Assembly (NCBI GenBank): GCA_946902875.1
Contig: OX336353.1
Span: 20,411,151-20,475,150 of the forward strand
Reading direction: 5' to 3'
Origin: Nematopogon swammerdamellus
Lineage: Eukaryota > Arthropoda > Insecta > Lepidoptera > Adelidae
DNA: 64,000 nt
The notes under the pieces were generated by a model. It saw nothing but the letters and a program-made list of their open reading frames with translations. It had not been told where the DNA came from and did not search any database. The translations under genes and the position numbers were made by a program. Below, piece after piece: positions 39,471 to 49,605 of this stretch. The first letter of the stretch is position 1; every line of letters begins with the position of its first letter.

Positions 39471-39974
39471 GAACTCTACTGCCTCATCTTTAAATTTAAT
39501 GTACGTACGTTGCTATGTCTGTAATATGAGGTAGATAGGTTTAGTACTAGCACGTCCCACGCTTATGCGTTGCGCGGTCATCGCATTGGCCATTGGCGTG
39601 AAATAATTGCCCGGATTTTGGCTTTCCGCACCCGCCGCCGCCGCCGTCGCTGCCGCGCCGCCACCGACCGATGCCGCGCCTATTTATAGATGCGCGAGTT
39701 TCGTGCACGTCTTTTTCTCCCATTCGCCTGCATAAATCAGGACGCGACAGCCGGACAATGGCGAGACACGAGCAGGCCTTCGCCCGTTTGCAAACCTAAT
39801 GAGATCGAACTACTGGTGGTGGTGGCTAGCATTGAACTTGCTCGCATGGGAACCGACTTGTTAGCTTTGCCAGTCGGCCATAGATCTTCGCCAGTATTTC
39901 TCAAAACCAGTTTATGATGAACATTGCACATTGATAGATCGAATTCGCTTATCGTATTGTGGGACCTGAATTCG
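39471..39974. other. No gene recognised
   Basis: CCGCCGCCGCCGTCGC at 39631-39650; otherwise unique sequence. Confidence 0.3.
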
Positions 39975-40062
39975 TTGGGCTACACCACCTTACTACACCC
40001 GTGATATAGGTGCCATGGCAGTGCTTCCATTGATCGTACCGGCCCTGAACTGGACGGAAACT
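39975..40062 (-). repeat. SINE-A fragment, minus strand
   Basis: CTGAATTCGTTGGGCTACACC, GATATAGGTGCCATGGCAGTG and CCCTGAACTGGACGGAAAC. Confidence 0.6.
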
Positions 40063-40334
40063 AAGATTTCAAAAATAAATTTTCTGCTTAGGTGTCTATT
40101 TCGAAGACTACTTGGAATACGTTTTCTGATTGGTTTACCGATCCAAAAGTGGCCCCGGACATTCAAATGTTTGTACAATAGCTTGGTAAGTCCGAAATAG
40201 CAAATGCCGTTTTCCCACACATTGGCAGTGATGTTTTGTACATTTGCATATTTGCGCCAAAGTGTGGGACGGGGGTAAGAATGCTTCAAATTCGCGTGCG
40301 GAGCTCAGGGAGGGATGGCTCGGCCGGAACCGTA

Positions 40335-40574
40335 CAGTCAGCGCGTACGTTCGTGGCCTCCGGCAGGAAAGCGAGAATGGAATGTATAGTGTTGTGTTGT
40401 GAATCAATCTCTGAAAGTAACGACATTTACGAAACCTCTTTTTTATTTATGACATTAAATTATTTATCTAATAAGGTTTTATTGCGTGGTTGAAGTACGA
40501 AGACAAAACAGGGATAATCGTTTAAAGATCTATCGGCCTCCGCCCGCAGAGGCCACAAACGTGCGCGCTAACAG
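40335..40574. mobile_element. MITE with CAGTYAGCGCG termini, TA target site
   Basis: The left end CAGTCAGCGCGTACGTTCGT continues GGCCTCCGG. The right end is the complement with a few changes (CCGCAGAGGCCACAAACG, TGCGCGCTAACAG). TA flanks both ends (40333-40334 and 40575-40576). CAGT-starting TIRs with a TA site are typical of Tc1/mariner. Confidence 0.7.
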
Positions 40575-40576
40575 TA

Positions 40577-41692
40577 CGTGTGATCGTGTCCCGTACTCCC
40601 GTCCGGTGCGATCTGCAACTACTGCGAGTTCAGTGCAGTTTGCTCTCGCGTTACACTCCCGGTAATTTGATTGGGCCCCCACTGTCACCTCACCTATATG
40701 CGCCGCCGCTACCCTGACTCGCCCGATATCGATTAGAGACTCCGCCCCCCACCGCACCCCTCAACCCCCGCCACTAGGAGGAACTGGATCTCGTCACGCT
40801 GCCATTGTCCTCGCATTCGTTTCTGCGGCTGCGAGTTGTGCAACTACCTACATAGATCGTCCCGCGAAACTACCTTCTTGACTCAAGAAGGGTCTTGAGG
40901 GTTATGTTGGTTATGTCGGCCGTTTTGAGCCATTTGGCTTTCGGGAATTATAATATTGTGTATACAAGTTGTCTCCTAACAACAACGCCTTCGACTGGAA
41001 TGACGGCGCGGCGTAGCGAATGGGCGCTTTCTCAATACAACGTCACGACCACGGCGCGGCACGGCAACGACCAAGATTCAACTTGCGCCAGCGTTGAGAA
41101 AAATAAATATAATTTTCCAAAATTGTGGAAAAAAACTTTGAATTGGCTATGATTAAGTATAAACATTTGTTCCACAATTCACCAAGGTGAATACTTCATA
41201 CTTTAGAGTTAACGTTGCATGACATAATGTTGTGTTTTCACCGGTAAATTTTCGAAAAATATAAACTTCAGAAATATAACTCAAAGTATATTTTGATATC
41301 AATTCAATTCAATTTGATATCGATTGCCCACCCCATTGGGTGGTGTTGTTATAAATCTATATATCTGTGTAAAACAGCACGATAATATTGCGACAAATTT
41401 GGGAAAATAACATTCTTCTAATCTGGGCAACACTGCCAGACAGCATGTCGCTGTCACGGCGGCATATCGTTACCGTGGCCGTCCAGTGAGATAACTGTTC
41501 ATACATTTTCATACATTTTTGTCTCCTGTGTGCCGTGACGTGGACGTGACGTTGCCGTTATCGTCTAGTCAGAAGGCAGCCTGTCGCGTGCTCGAGCCGG
41601 CGCGCGCGGCCGCCAGACGTAGTAATATGAACGTCGAGAGCTGGCAATTCTCTGGGCTTGCGCGTGTATCCAACTTGTAATATCTAACAAAT
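40577..41692. other. No gene recognised
   Basis: GC-moderate to 40830, then AT-rich. No motif or repeat partner. Confidence 0.3.
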
Positions 41693-41693
41693 G

Positions 41694-41960
41694 TTTTTAT
41701 TGCTTCCGAACTGGGTGGCTGTGCCCGAGGTCGAAGCGTCAGGCGCAGCCAATTTCACCCCCGAGGGGGTGCCAGTCCGGCTTGGAGGTGGACTAATGTT
41801 GCTGGGGAAAGGCTAATGCGATTTGAAGATCCGTGGATTGTAGGAGTGGGGAAAGATATTCCCCGGTAGCCCGTTCCACGCCTTTGCAGTGCGGCACAAG
41901 AACGATTTAGAGAATCGTGCAGTTCGAAGAACTCTTCTGTCGATTACAAAGGGGTGTTCC
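41694..41960 (-). repeat. LINE family D C-terminus and 3' UTR, minus strand
   Basis: The minus frame reads RFSKSFLCRTAKAWNGLPGN, IFPHSYNPRIFKSH, stop. The 3' UTR ends at the T-run near 41694. The best-preserved copy of the family here. Confidence 0.82.
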
Positions 41961-42027
41961 TCGAGAATATATGTATACTAATTGATTAAGGTAGTTCATC
42001 ATCATCTTAGGTCGTGTTTAGTTATTT

Positions 42028-42270
42028 TAACCGACTTAAAAAAAAAGGAGGAGGTTCTCAATTCGACTGTATTATTATTTTTTTTTTTTGTTAACTCAGA
42101 ACTTTAGACTGGGTGAACCGATTTTGAAGATTCTTTTTTTATTTGAAAGCTGGTGCTTCCCGTGTGGTCCCATTTCAATTTGGTCAAGATCGGATTGGAA
42201 AGCGAGGCGAAATCGCGAGGCCGAAGGGCGAGCGATTCCGCCGAGTACATTAATAGCAAAAAATTACTAA
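42028..42270 (+). repeat. AACCGACTT-type repeat
   Basis: AACCGACTTAAAAAAAAAGG, AGGAGGTTCTCAATTCGAC, GAACTTTAGACTGGGTGAACC and CTGGTGCTTCCCGTGTGGTC. Near-complete. Confidence 0.75.
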
Positions 42271-42506
42271 ATCATACATTTTTATAAATTTTGCATGTAA
42301 TAAATATGACTACAGTTCTCTCTCATAGATTAGACGCCATCCAGTTTTTTGTCAAAAATAATACGTGAATAAGTTCGGCTTTTCTTCACAATATCTTTTT
42401 AGGTTTCCGTACCAGTAGCCAGGAAGCCAGTAGTATAGAAGTCAACCCGATGGACCTAAATTTTTACGTGAAATCCGAACCATGGATGTAGCAGTGGTAT
42501 GCACCT

Positions 42507-42620
42507 ATTTTTTTTTATATCGGAAAAAAGTAATTGGTACACGCGCCGCCGCCGGTTCGATTCGAACCTCGGACTTCTCGCAAGAGAAGCCGATGCCCAG
42601 ACCACTCGGCCGCCCGCCGC
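42507..42620 (-). repeat. Short tRNA-like SINE, minus strand
   Basis: The minus strand reads GCGGGCGGCCGAGTGGTCTG (A-box), CTTCTCTTGCGAGAAG, GGTTCGAATCG (B-box), GTGTACCAATTAC and a short A-run. It is a head plus tail with no SINE-B body. Confidence 0.7.
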
Positions 42621-42716
42621 CTTTAGTTCGAGAAGGTAATACAAAATAATAAGACTCGTGTGCGATGATATTTTGTAATTTGTTACCAACCAACAACGAT
42701 ATTTTGTTACCAACGT

Positions 42717-42975
42717 TTTTTTTATGTAAACCAACCTGGTTGGCTGTGTCGAGGGACCAATGGTACAGTCGACAAGAGCCAAAAACCCCTCTCCTCGCGA
42801 AGCCACGCTCAGAAGGTCGTCATGCCAGCAGATTTGCGGACTGTTGCTAGGCTGTCTAGCCCGTTGATACGACGTTTGAAGACAACCAGGTTCAAGGATT
42901 CGGGAAACACACTCGCCGGGAGACAGTTCCACACCCTAGCTAGCGGTGCGACAAAGAAACGATTTTTAAAACCGA
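42717..42975 (-). repeat. LINE family E C-terminus and 3' UTR, minus strand
   Basis: About 90% alike to 14371-14660 by eye: T-run, AACCAACCTGGTTGGCTGTG, CCAGCAGATTTGCGGACTG and ACACTCGCCGGGAGACAGTT. The minus strand keeps ATARVWN-like codons. Confidence 0.78.
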
Positions 42976-43289
42976 TGGGTTCTCAATCTCTGCGGTTTGG
43001 AGTTCGGTTTTAGTTTATTTAATTCCACAAAGAGAACCTACAATATACACATTACCTATGCGTTATACATTTTTGTGTTGGGTTCTATTTATTAATGGGT
43101 GGGATTTTCTTCGTGCAAATTGTGGGCCAATTTTCCAATTCAATGTGCGTTGCGTCAATTCAGAATTGAGTAAGTGTTGTGAATTTATGAAACGTCGTCG
43201 AGCTATCGCCGGGCTTGATCGGGGTTCCGCGGCAAGCCCCGTTGTTGGTTAGGTAGAAAGAATCTGACAATTTGTTCAACCTTTAGCTT
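42976..43289. other. No gene recognised
   Basis: Unique sequence. Confidence 0.3.
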
Positions 43290-43663
43290 TTTTTTTGACA
43301 CGGTTGGCTACATCATCTACAACATCCGTGATGTCAGACCATAAACCGGGTGACCTAGGTGCCATGTCAGTGCTTCCCTTCGGTCGTGCCGGCTACACTG
43401 AACTGGACGGAAAACACAAACTATTAACATAGCCGTTTCGACCGACGTTTCATTCAGTGCGGTGGTGCCAACCCGGGTGGGATGAATCCTACCACCTAGT
43501 AAGGTAAGAAGGTAAGGGACCTACAGTTTTATGTGAAATCCGAACCACGGTCAGCCTCCAACGGTCGAACGATTACCCATCCAAGTACTGACCGCGCCCA
43601 GCGTTGATTAACAATCAATAGCGACAGTCGACTGTCTACACCACTGAGCTATCGAGGCTGACA
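43290..43663 (-). mobile_element. SINE-A, complete copy, minus strand
   Basis: Runs from the T-tail complement through the body to the complement of the tRNA-like head: GGAATCC-like B-box at about 43543, CACTGAGCTATCGAGGCTGAC at the end. AAGCTTT-like sequence on both sides could be a short target duplication, but this is weak. Confidence 0.85.
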
Positions 43664-43735
43664 AAGCTTTCATGGTCCCTTTGTTTTGTATTCTTTGGAA
43701 GCAATATTGCCGGCGATGACTGCTTGTTACTGCTC

Positions 43736-43796
43736 GCACGGTTTGCCGTCCAAAGTGTCCTCCTGCTGTAAGGAGGTCACTTTGGACGGCTCGTGC
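43736..43796. other. Strong isolated hairpin
   Basis: GCACGGTTTGCCGTCCAAAG and CTTTGGACGGCTCGTGC form a stem of about 25 pairs with CCTCC/GGAGG next to a loop of about 8 bases. It has one bulge and one mismatch. It is the size of a small pre-miRNA-like stem, but a MITE centre is equally possible. Confidence 0.5.
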
Positions 43797-43863
43797 CTCA
43801 TCCATAGTCCATACTTCGAGTAGGTACATTTGCTTTGTTGTGCGAGCCTCAATTGGGATACGG

Positions 43864-45492
43864 TGCTTTGAAGATGTCTGATGTCTTGGAATATTTTTCG
43901 CTTATGAATATTGGATGCCTGTGAGTAATGCGGGTGTACACATTTATTATGATGGCTTAATTGGCCGCGTTATTGTTTCAATTTGAATAAGTGGATGAGG
44001 CGAGCGTGCACGTGTATGTGTGTGTGGGTGTGGGGTGTGGGTGTGGGTGTGGTGTGGTGTGCTCGCGTAGAAGACTTGCGACTTGCGGGTCGGTATTGTC
44101 ACTGCGGTGTTTCGCGGGCGGCAGATTTATTTGGACGTGACCCCACCGCACCGCCCACCTACCACCCCCGCGCCGCCCCCTCGCACCCCGGGGCGGCGCG
44201 GGGGTGGGAGCGCCCCCACCTCCCACCGCCCCTCCGCCGCCTCCTCCACACATTTGACTGGATCAATAAGTAAGCAAAGGATGCCCGAGTAGAAAAACCA
44301 TACAGCCCTCCTGGGCGGGGGCAGTGCGGGGCGGCGGGGAGGCGCGGGGGCGGCGCGGCGGAGAGGGACACACGTAACCGACACGAGGCCCTCCACTAGC
44401 GAGCCGGGGGCGGCGGCGGGGGCTGTTCCTCGCGCCTCACTCCCCGCAGATTGGCATTTTCTCTCGCTGCCTACGCTTTAATTAGTTAGGTAGTGGCGCG
44501 TGCCGAGACGTCCCTAGCCCTTCTCCGCGATATCCTGTCGCCATCGACCTGGCCACTGCTCCTTGCGAGGCGCTCGCCGCGGCCTCCGGAGTGACGCGCC
44601 AAGAGGTCAGTTAGCCTGGTAGCGCCACCCCCGCTACGCGTCGAGCACGTGCCGGGCTATTTCACAAAACAAACCCCTTCAAGTGCCAAACACGAGAGCT
44701 TTGATGTCGACGGCAAAGTTGAAAAAAAGTGTGAAGCCCGGATCTGAACGCGAGGCCGGCTCTTTTTCAGATTTCATAAATGATTGTGAAGTCTAGCCGC
44801 AGATATAGACCGATCGATAGACCTCCGTTGTTCGCGCATCCTAACCTATCAGAAGTTAAGAATGCCGTATGGCATTAAACCCACCCTTTGTGTTTCATGT
44901 TTTCAATGGTGCTCAATTTAAGTAGGTTTTGATTTGATTTAGACCTCAGAGCACGCAATCAGAGATGTTAAGAATTAATTAGACGGTAGGTATTCCGGTG
45001 AGATGGGCGACTAAAGGCTTACCTTCATGAGCGTGACCCGAATAACGTCCTCGCTCGCGTCGTCGATTTTCTTCGTCCTCGCTCAGCGGCTCACTGTTGC
45101 CGGGGGCGACTCGGTGAGTCGGTCGCTCGCACACTACCCCCCGCCTCAGGCTCGTTCCGTTTAGCCATCAACCGGACACATTCGTTGCTACTTATCGGAA
45201 GCGTTTCCGCAAACGCAACGGCAATTGCAAACGCAACGTAGTGGCAAAACTGTTTTATCTGTTGTTCACGGTGCCCTTAATAATAGCTACTTGTATCGTT
45301 GATTTTGGTATTGTGGTTTTGTTACACAAAAGATAAAAGTCAAAGTTACTGAAAATTCTAAGAAATAATTTTAATGATTCTGGTATTCGAAAGCATAATA
45401 TAAAATAAAACAAAATATTTATGTAGAAATCATCTCACAATTTATAGTCGAACTTCGATGAGTAATTAATTAAACTTTTTTTTTCTTTCAAG
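43864..45492. other. GT-rich and CpG-rich block, no gene assigned
   Basis: GTGTGTGGGTGTGGGG microsatellite at 44010-44062; CpG-dense at 44130-44620 (GCCCCCTCGCACCCCGGGGC); then AT-rich. Overlapping ORFs on both strands reflect composition. Confidence 0.3.
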
Positions 45493-45608
45493 TTAAATAC
45501 GAAAATTCCGACATTAGACATGCCATCGAAAAGCTCAAGACCTTACAACGAACTTCCGATATTGACGCGACTGTGTCCCTCGGGCTTGTATTTTGCGTGC
45601 AAATTTAG
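45493..45608 (+). CDS. Possible terminal exon, unidentified
   Basis: An excellent acceptor (TTTTTTTTTCTTTCAAG) precedes a frame reading KYENSDIRHAIEKLKTLQRT, then SDIDATVSLGLVFCVQI and TAG. The charged, helix-like first half looks protein-like. No family is recognised, and the incoming phase (two bases before Lys) would fit a phase-1 donor such as that at 37121. However, the sequence does not look like the next MTA segment, so I do not join them. A second, longer overlapping frame (45520-45783) is CG-driven. Confidence 0.25.
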
Positions 45609-46152
45609 ATGCGATGTAGGTGCGATTAGGTCGCATCAGGGCGGCCGCGCCCCGGTCTGTCGAGGAGACTGGAGAGCTGAGACTCCAGCCAGTATCGTGT
45701 GCGAGCAGCTTTATGTAGGCAAACACGAGGATATAATATGCGGGATCCAGCGAGACCTTGGACAATCCCGTCGGCGTCGGTGAGGTAGTGCGAAGAGTCT
45801 ACGATGGTTCTGCTATTATAATTTATAATATACACTTTTTTTTATAATTCACTTTTCATTATAATTTATAATATACACAGTCACCTGACTGTATTACACA
45901 CATACAATACCATCACGCTCCCGTACCTCTGCAGTGCACTGGAGGCTCACTCGCTCACTCCGCAGAAGATAAAGTTTTCTGCTCTCTTTTTTTTGCGGGG
46001 AATTCCCTCCTGGACGACGACGGGGGTGAGCTACTCCGATATTACGATATTACGCAAGTTGTTGATGTTTACACATAAAACACTTGCGTAATTATCGGAA
46101 CAGTTCCTTGATCCATAGGATTCGCTCGAGGTATATTTTATTATATAAGGTC
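45609..46152. other. No gene; duplicated TATAATTTATAATATACAC
   Basis: TATAATTTATAATATACAC occurs twice, at 45817-45836 and 45861-45879. Otherwise unremarkable. Confidence 0.35.
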
Positions 46153-46380
46153 TAAGGGGTGTATGTGTATCAGATACTGATCACGTTCCCATACCAATAT
46201 TTTTTTTACGACATAAAAACATACTTTTTAAGGTGAAATACTTCACGTATGAAATTTGAGGAGTGAGTAGGTTTTTTATATCGTAAAAAAATTCTGTGTG
46301 AACGTGATCAGTATCTGATACACATACAGTATACACCCCTTCCCTTGGCATATCGTTACCTACTATTGAAAGACCTTTTA
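46153..46380. mobile_element. Palindromic MITE, ATCAGATACTGATCACG type
   Basis: AAGGGGTGTATGTGTATCAG, then ATACTGATCACGTTCCCATACC, faces its complement at 46300-46345. The right side retains the full outer TIR, GGCATATCGTTACCTACTAT, then TGAAAGACCTT. The left outer TIR is reduced to ATATAAGGTCTAAGG. The second copy of the family at 13385. Confidence 0.75.
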
Positions 46381-46635
46381 GAAATCGCGACATGTGACGT
46401 AGAGCCACCCATAATGTTTCTAAGGACGCGCCGTACACTTCGTTTCGAAACGAAACTTGTGTTTCGAGTGAATTCGCCTTTCGCCAGCGACTCACTGCCC
46501 TAGGAATAAACCCGCTGTTCCAGAAGTTGGCATATTATAATGCTTTTGAATGTCAGAAAGGCAGTAAAAAGAGTCCGAATAGGTTGTGGTGGTTGGTGGT
46601 AGGAATTTTGGTGTTTCTTCACTCAGCCCCTCGTT

Positions 46636-46800
46636 AAGCGTGGGTTTTAACCCCCGACGCAAAAGGAGGGGTGTTGTAAGTTGGACGCCTCCTGTCTGTG
46701 TGTCTGTCTGTGGCATCGTATGTACCAAATTGATGGACCGATTTGGATGCGTTTTGCTGGTTTAATCGGGATTTGCTGGTCGGAGAAAGCTGGTTTAACC
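46636..46800 (+). repeat. CCCCCGACGCAAAAGGAGG-type repeat
   Basis: CCCCCGACGCAAAAGGAGGG, GTAAGTTGGACGCC, CTGTCTGTGTGTCTGTC and AATTGATGGACCGATTTGG. This is a common lepidopteran repeat opening. Confidence 0.6.
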
Positions 46801-47238
46801 GGGAGGGTTCTTTCTTAGCTACATTATGTTCGTAATCAAGTAATAAGTAAATGTAAAATTAATAAAAAAATGACGTCTCACGGATTGTTTTTTTAAAGGT
46901 TGAAATAAAAGTAAATAAAAAAAATTACACCTTACCTTTAAAAAGTAATATGCAATATAAAAACTGCGCGGGTATTTTTACTTAGCGGTCCCCCGACTCC
47001 TTTATTAAGTAAGTAAACGGAAATTATTTTGGACTTTTTAAGGGTCGGGGATTTTTTAAATTAGTTATTTAACTTTTATGATCGTGGTTTTGGTTTTATT
47101 GCAATTAATTAGTATGGGAGTGTCCAGAACCAAATTCTAGCCTAGCTCGACTGCCGACTACGTATAATAAGGCGCACGCACGCACGCAACCTATGAATGG
47201 AGTAGTTCGCTGTAAATACTATGGAGTAGATATGTATG
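46801..47238. other. No gene recognised
   Basis: AT-rich with GCACGCACGCACGC at 47172-47186. Confidence 0.3.
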
Positions 47239-47561
47239 TACCGTGTGGGGCCGGTACTTTAAAAGAATAGCCCCACTGCATCTCTCCCCGTGTATGTCGT
47301 AAAAGGCGACTAAGGGATATGACTCTCTTATATTACTAGGTGGTAGGGTTTAACCCGCCCGGGTTGGGTACCACCGCACAGAATGAAAGGTCGGTCGAAA
47401 CGGCTATGTAAATAGTTTGTGTTTTCCGTCCAGTTCAGTGTAGCCGGCACGACCGAAGGGAAGCGCTGACGTGGCACCAAGTTCATCCGGTGTTATGGGC
47501 TGACATCACGGTTGTTGTAGGTGATGTAGCCACCCGTGTCAGTTTCCATAAAAAAAAAAAA
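47239..47561 (+). mobile_element. SINE-A with alternative (non-tRNA) head
   Basis: The first 90 bases are CCGTGTGGGGCCGGTAC, GCCCCACTGCATCTCTCCCC and GTCGTAAAAGGCGACTAAGG. The rest is a full SINE-A body and tail from TACTAGGTGGTAGGGTTTAA to GTTTCCAT plus A-run. No A- or B-box is apparent in the replacement head. Confidence 0.82.
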
Positions 47562-47905
47562 GATATGATTGATCCGGAGGCGATACTAAGGTTTGCGCAA
47601 ACTGGGTACGATGTCCACCAACTAGGGGTATACGTCATTGAAGTGATTCTAATTAAATATTAAAAAAAAATAACTTTGTAATCTCCTCCCTGATTCCGTG
47701 AATCGTCGCTTGGCCGACTCTATCACTTCTCTATATCTGTGGCTCTATCATCGTGATCTGTGGCTCTATCATCGTGCCGCGCCACCGGGTTGTCTTCCGG
47801 GCTCTAGGATTGAACGTCCCCACGTTTTTATAACTTGTTCATTCGGCCAGAGAAGGATATAGGCAATCGGAACTTAGATAAAAATAAAGATTTCTTTCCG
47901 TTTTT
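47562..47905. other. No gene recognised
   Basis: GCAAACTGGGTACGATGTCC (47594) parallels GCAAACTGGGTACATCGCC at 33850, a hint of another shared repeat. Confidence 0.35.
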
Positions 47906-48795
47906 AGGGTTACGTACCGTACGGGAGTCTACGCGGGCTCTCCTTCCGCCTGTCATACCTTTAAAGGTGTCCTAATCTTTTGAACCGTAATAGGTAGCCG
48001 CTTGAAATGTTCACATAATATGTGTTATTATGGCGGATATCCTAATAAATTAAAGGGGGTCCCCGCTCAGGAAACTTTTTTTTCAACGTTTTTTTGTTTG
48101 TTTTTGCTATATCGTAAAAACGGTAATACATACAAGCTGCAAACTAGGTGTTGTGTACGATGTAACCAAGTGCGTGTCGGACGAGACGACGCACAGTGAA
48201 GGGTTCCGTAGTCGGGAAGAATGTTTACTGTGTAACCGAAAATATCCCCTCAAAAACTACACGACATATCTTATTTAAACCAATTTTCGTTGAAAGTGTT
48301 TTTGAACTTCTACCACCTTAAATTTTTTCAGAATTCTTCACTGAAAAAAATTCTTGTGGGGGGTGGGGGTGGGGGACACTTTTTACGACTTTTCATAGAA
48401 GCGCATATCTCACCAAACTATAGACTTCAACAATAAAGTCATTTTGAAACTTCTTTATTATTGTTTAAAACCTCTATCTAACTATACACATCATACAGTG
48501 CAAACTTCTGTGCATTGCATTTTTATTTTCATCATTTACTTGTATGGTGTGCCACCCCAATTTTTTTTTATTTCACCTCACCATTGTATAGCGGTTCATA
48601 GAACACACCTTCCTTCCAAATTGTATATATATAGTGCCAATAGTCTCCGAGTAAAATGGCTGTGACATACGGACGGACGGGACAGGACGAAATATATATT
48701 CGTTTTTGCCATTTGTCTACGGAACCCTAAAAACTGGGCAATTACGCGGTGGCACGGAACCGAGTGCGGTGCGCGAGTCCTATTCGCACTTGTTT
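47906..48795 (+). repeat. GTTCCG-type repeat with a second copy nested inside
   Basis: The outer copy (plus) has TTTTTAGGGTTACGTACC, GTCATACCTTTAAAGG and GGCGGATATCC, and resumes at ACTGGGCAATTACGCGGTGG, closing GCGCGAGTCCTATTCGCACTTG. Between about 48160 and 48733 lies an inverted relative: CAAGTGCGTGTCGGACGAG..GGGTTCCGTAG to CTACGGAACCCTAAAA. Confidence 0.7.
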
Positions 48796-49456
48796 AAATG
48801 TTAACCTCAAGAAGACAATTACGTATTGATTGCCACAGTTTGTTGATATTAAGTAACGGTAACATTGTATGCCCTGCATACAAGATACAGTGTATCCTCT
48901 CAGCGCTCGTCACTCGTCACTGCAGTCTCATCTACTAGCAAAAACCTAGCACTTTGAAAATAGTTGGATCGATAGATATATAACAATTTAATATTTTATT
49001 ATTCAAATTGTAAGCTACCAATATTCCCTTTTTATATTTTTATATATCTTTTGTACATACCTATACTTATATTGTTTTTTTTTTTTATGAACGAATACTT
49101 ATAACAAAATATTGATTTGAGTTGAAACAACTATTAAAATAAATGTATATATAGATTCTGACATTTGCCCAAATAAGTGTTTTGAACGTTTTCTCGTAAA
49201 CGTCAGAACATGTATGGTAGTTATTAATACAATGTTTATACTGAAATATGGCAATCCGTTATAGGTATCATCTATCCATCCAACACTTTGTAAAGTGCTA
49301 AACTCATAATAACCCTACCTTTTGGCTTCGCCGCCGTAGTCACCCAAAAATGAGTCTTTCTCATGACACCTTATTTTATTTCCTCAATTTAATATCATCG
49401 TAAATGTATCGGTTAACTTTTTATGCACTGTTTTTGTTTCCCTAGTTTTGCTTAAA
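48796..49456. other. No gene recognised
   Basis: Very AT-rich. Confidence 0.3.
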
Positions 49457-49605
49457 TTTTTTTTTTCTTATGGAAACTGACATGGTTGGCTACATCACCT
49501 ACAACTTCCGTGATGTCAGCCCATAACACCGGGTGAACTAGGTGCCATGTCAGTGCTTCCCTTTATTTCATGTCGGCTAGACTGAAATGGACGAAAAACA
49601 CACTT
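49457..49605 (-). repeat. SINE-A tail, minus strand
   Basis: T-run, ATGGAAACTGACATGGTTGG, ending after GACTGAAATGGACGAAAAAC. Confidence 0.8.

Noticed and set aside
42456..42932. 158-codon minus ORF
   Set aside because: Spans a LINE family E end and a short tRNA-like SINE in a frame that is not the original LINE frame.
45493..45783. Next constitutive MTA1-like exon
   Set aside because: The peptide lacks the HRELFLSRQ/LPATHIRGKC-type sequence expected after the BAH insert.
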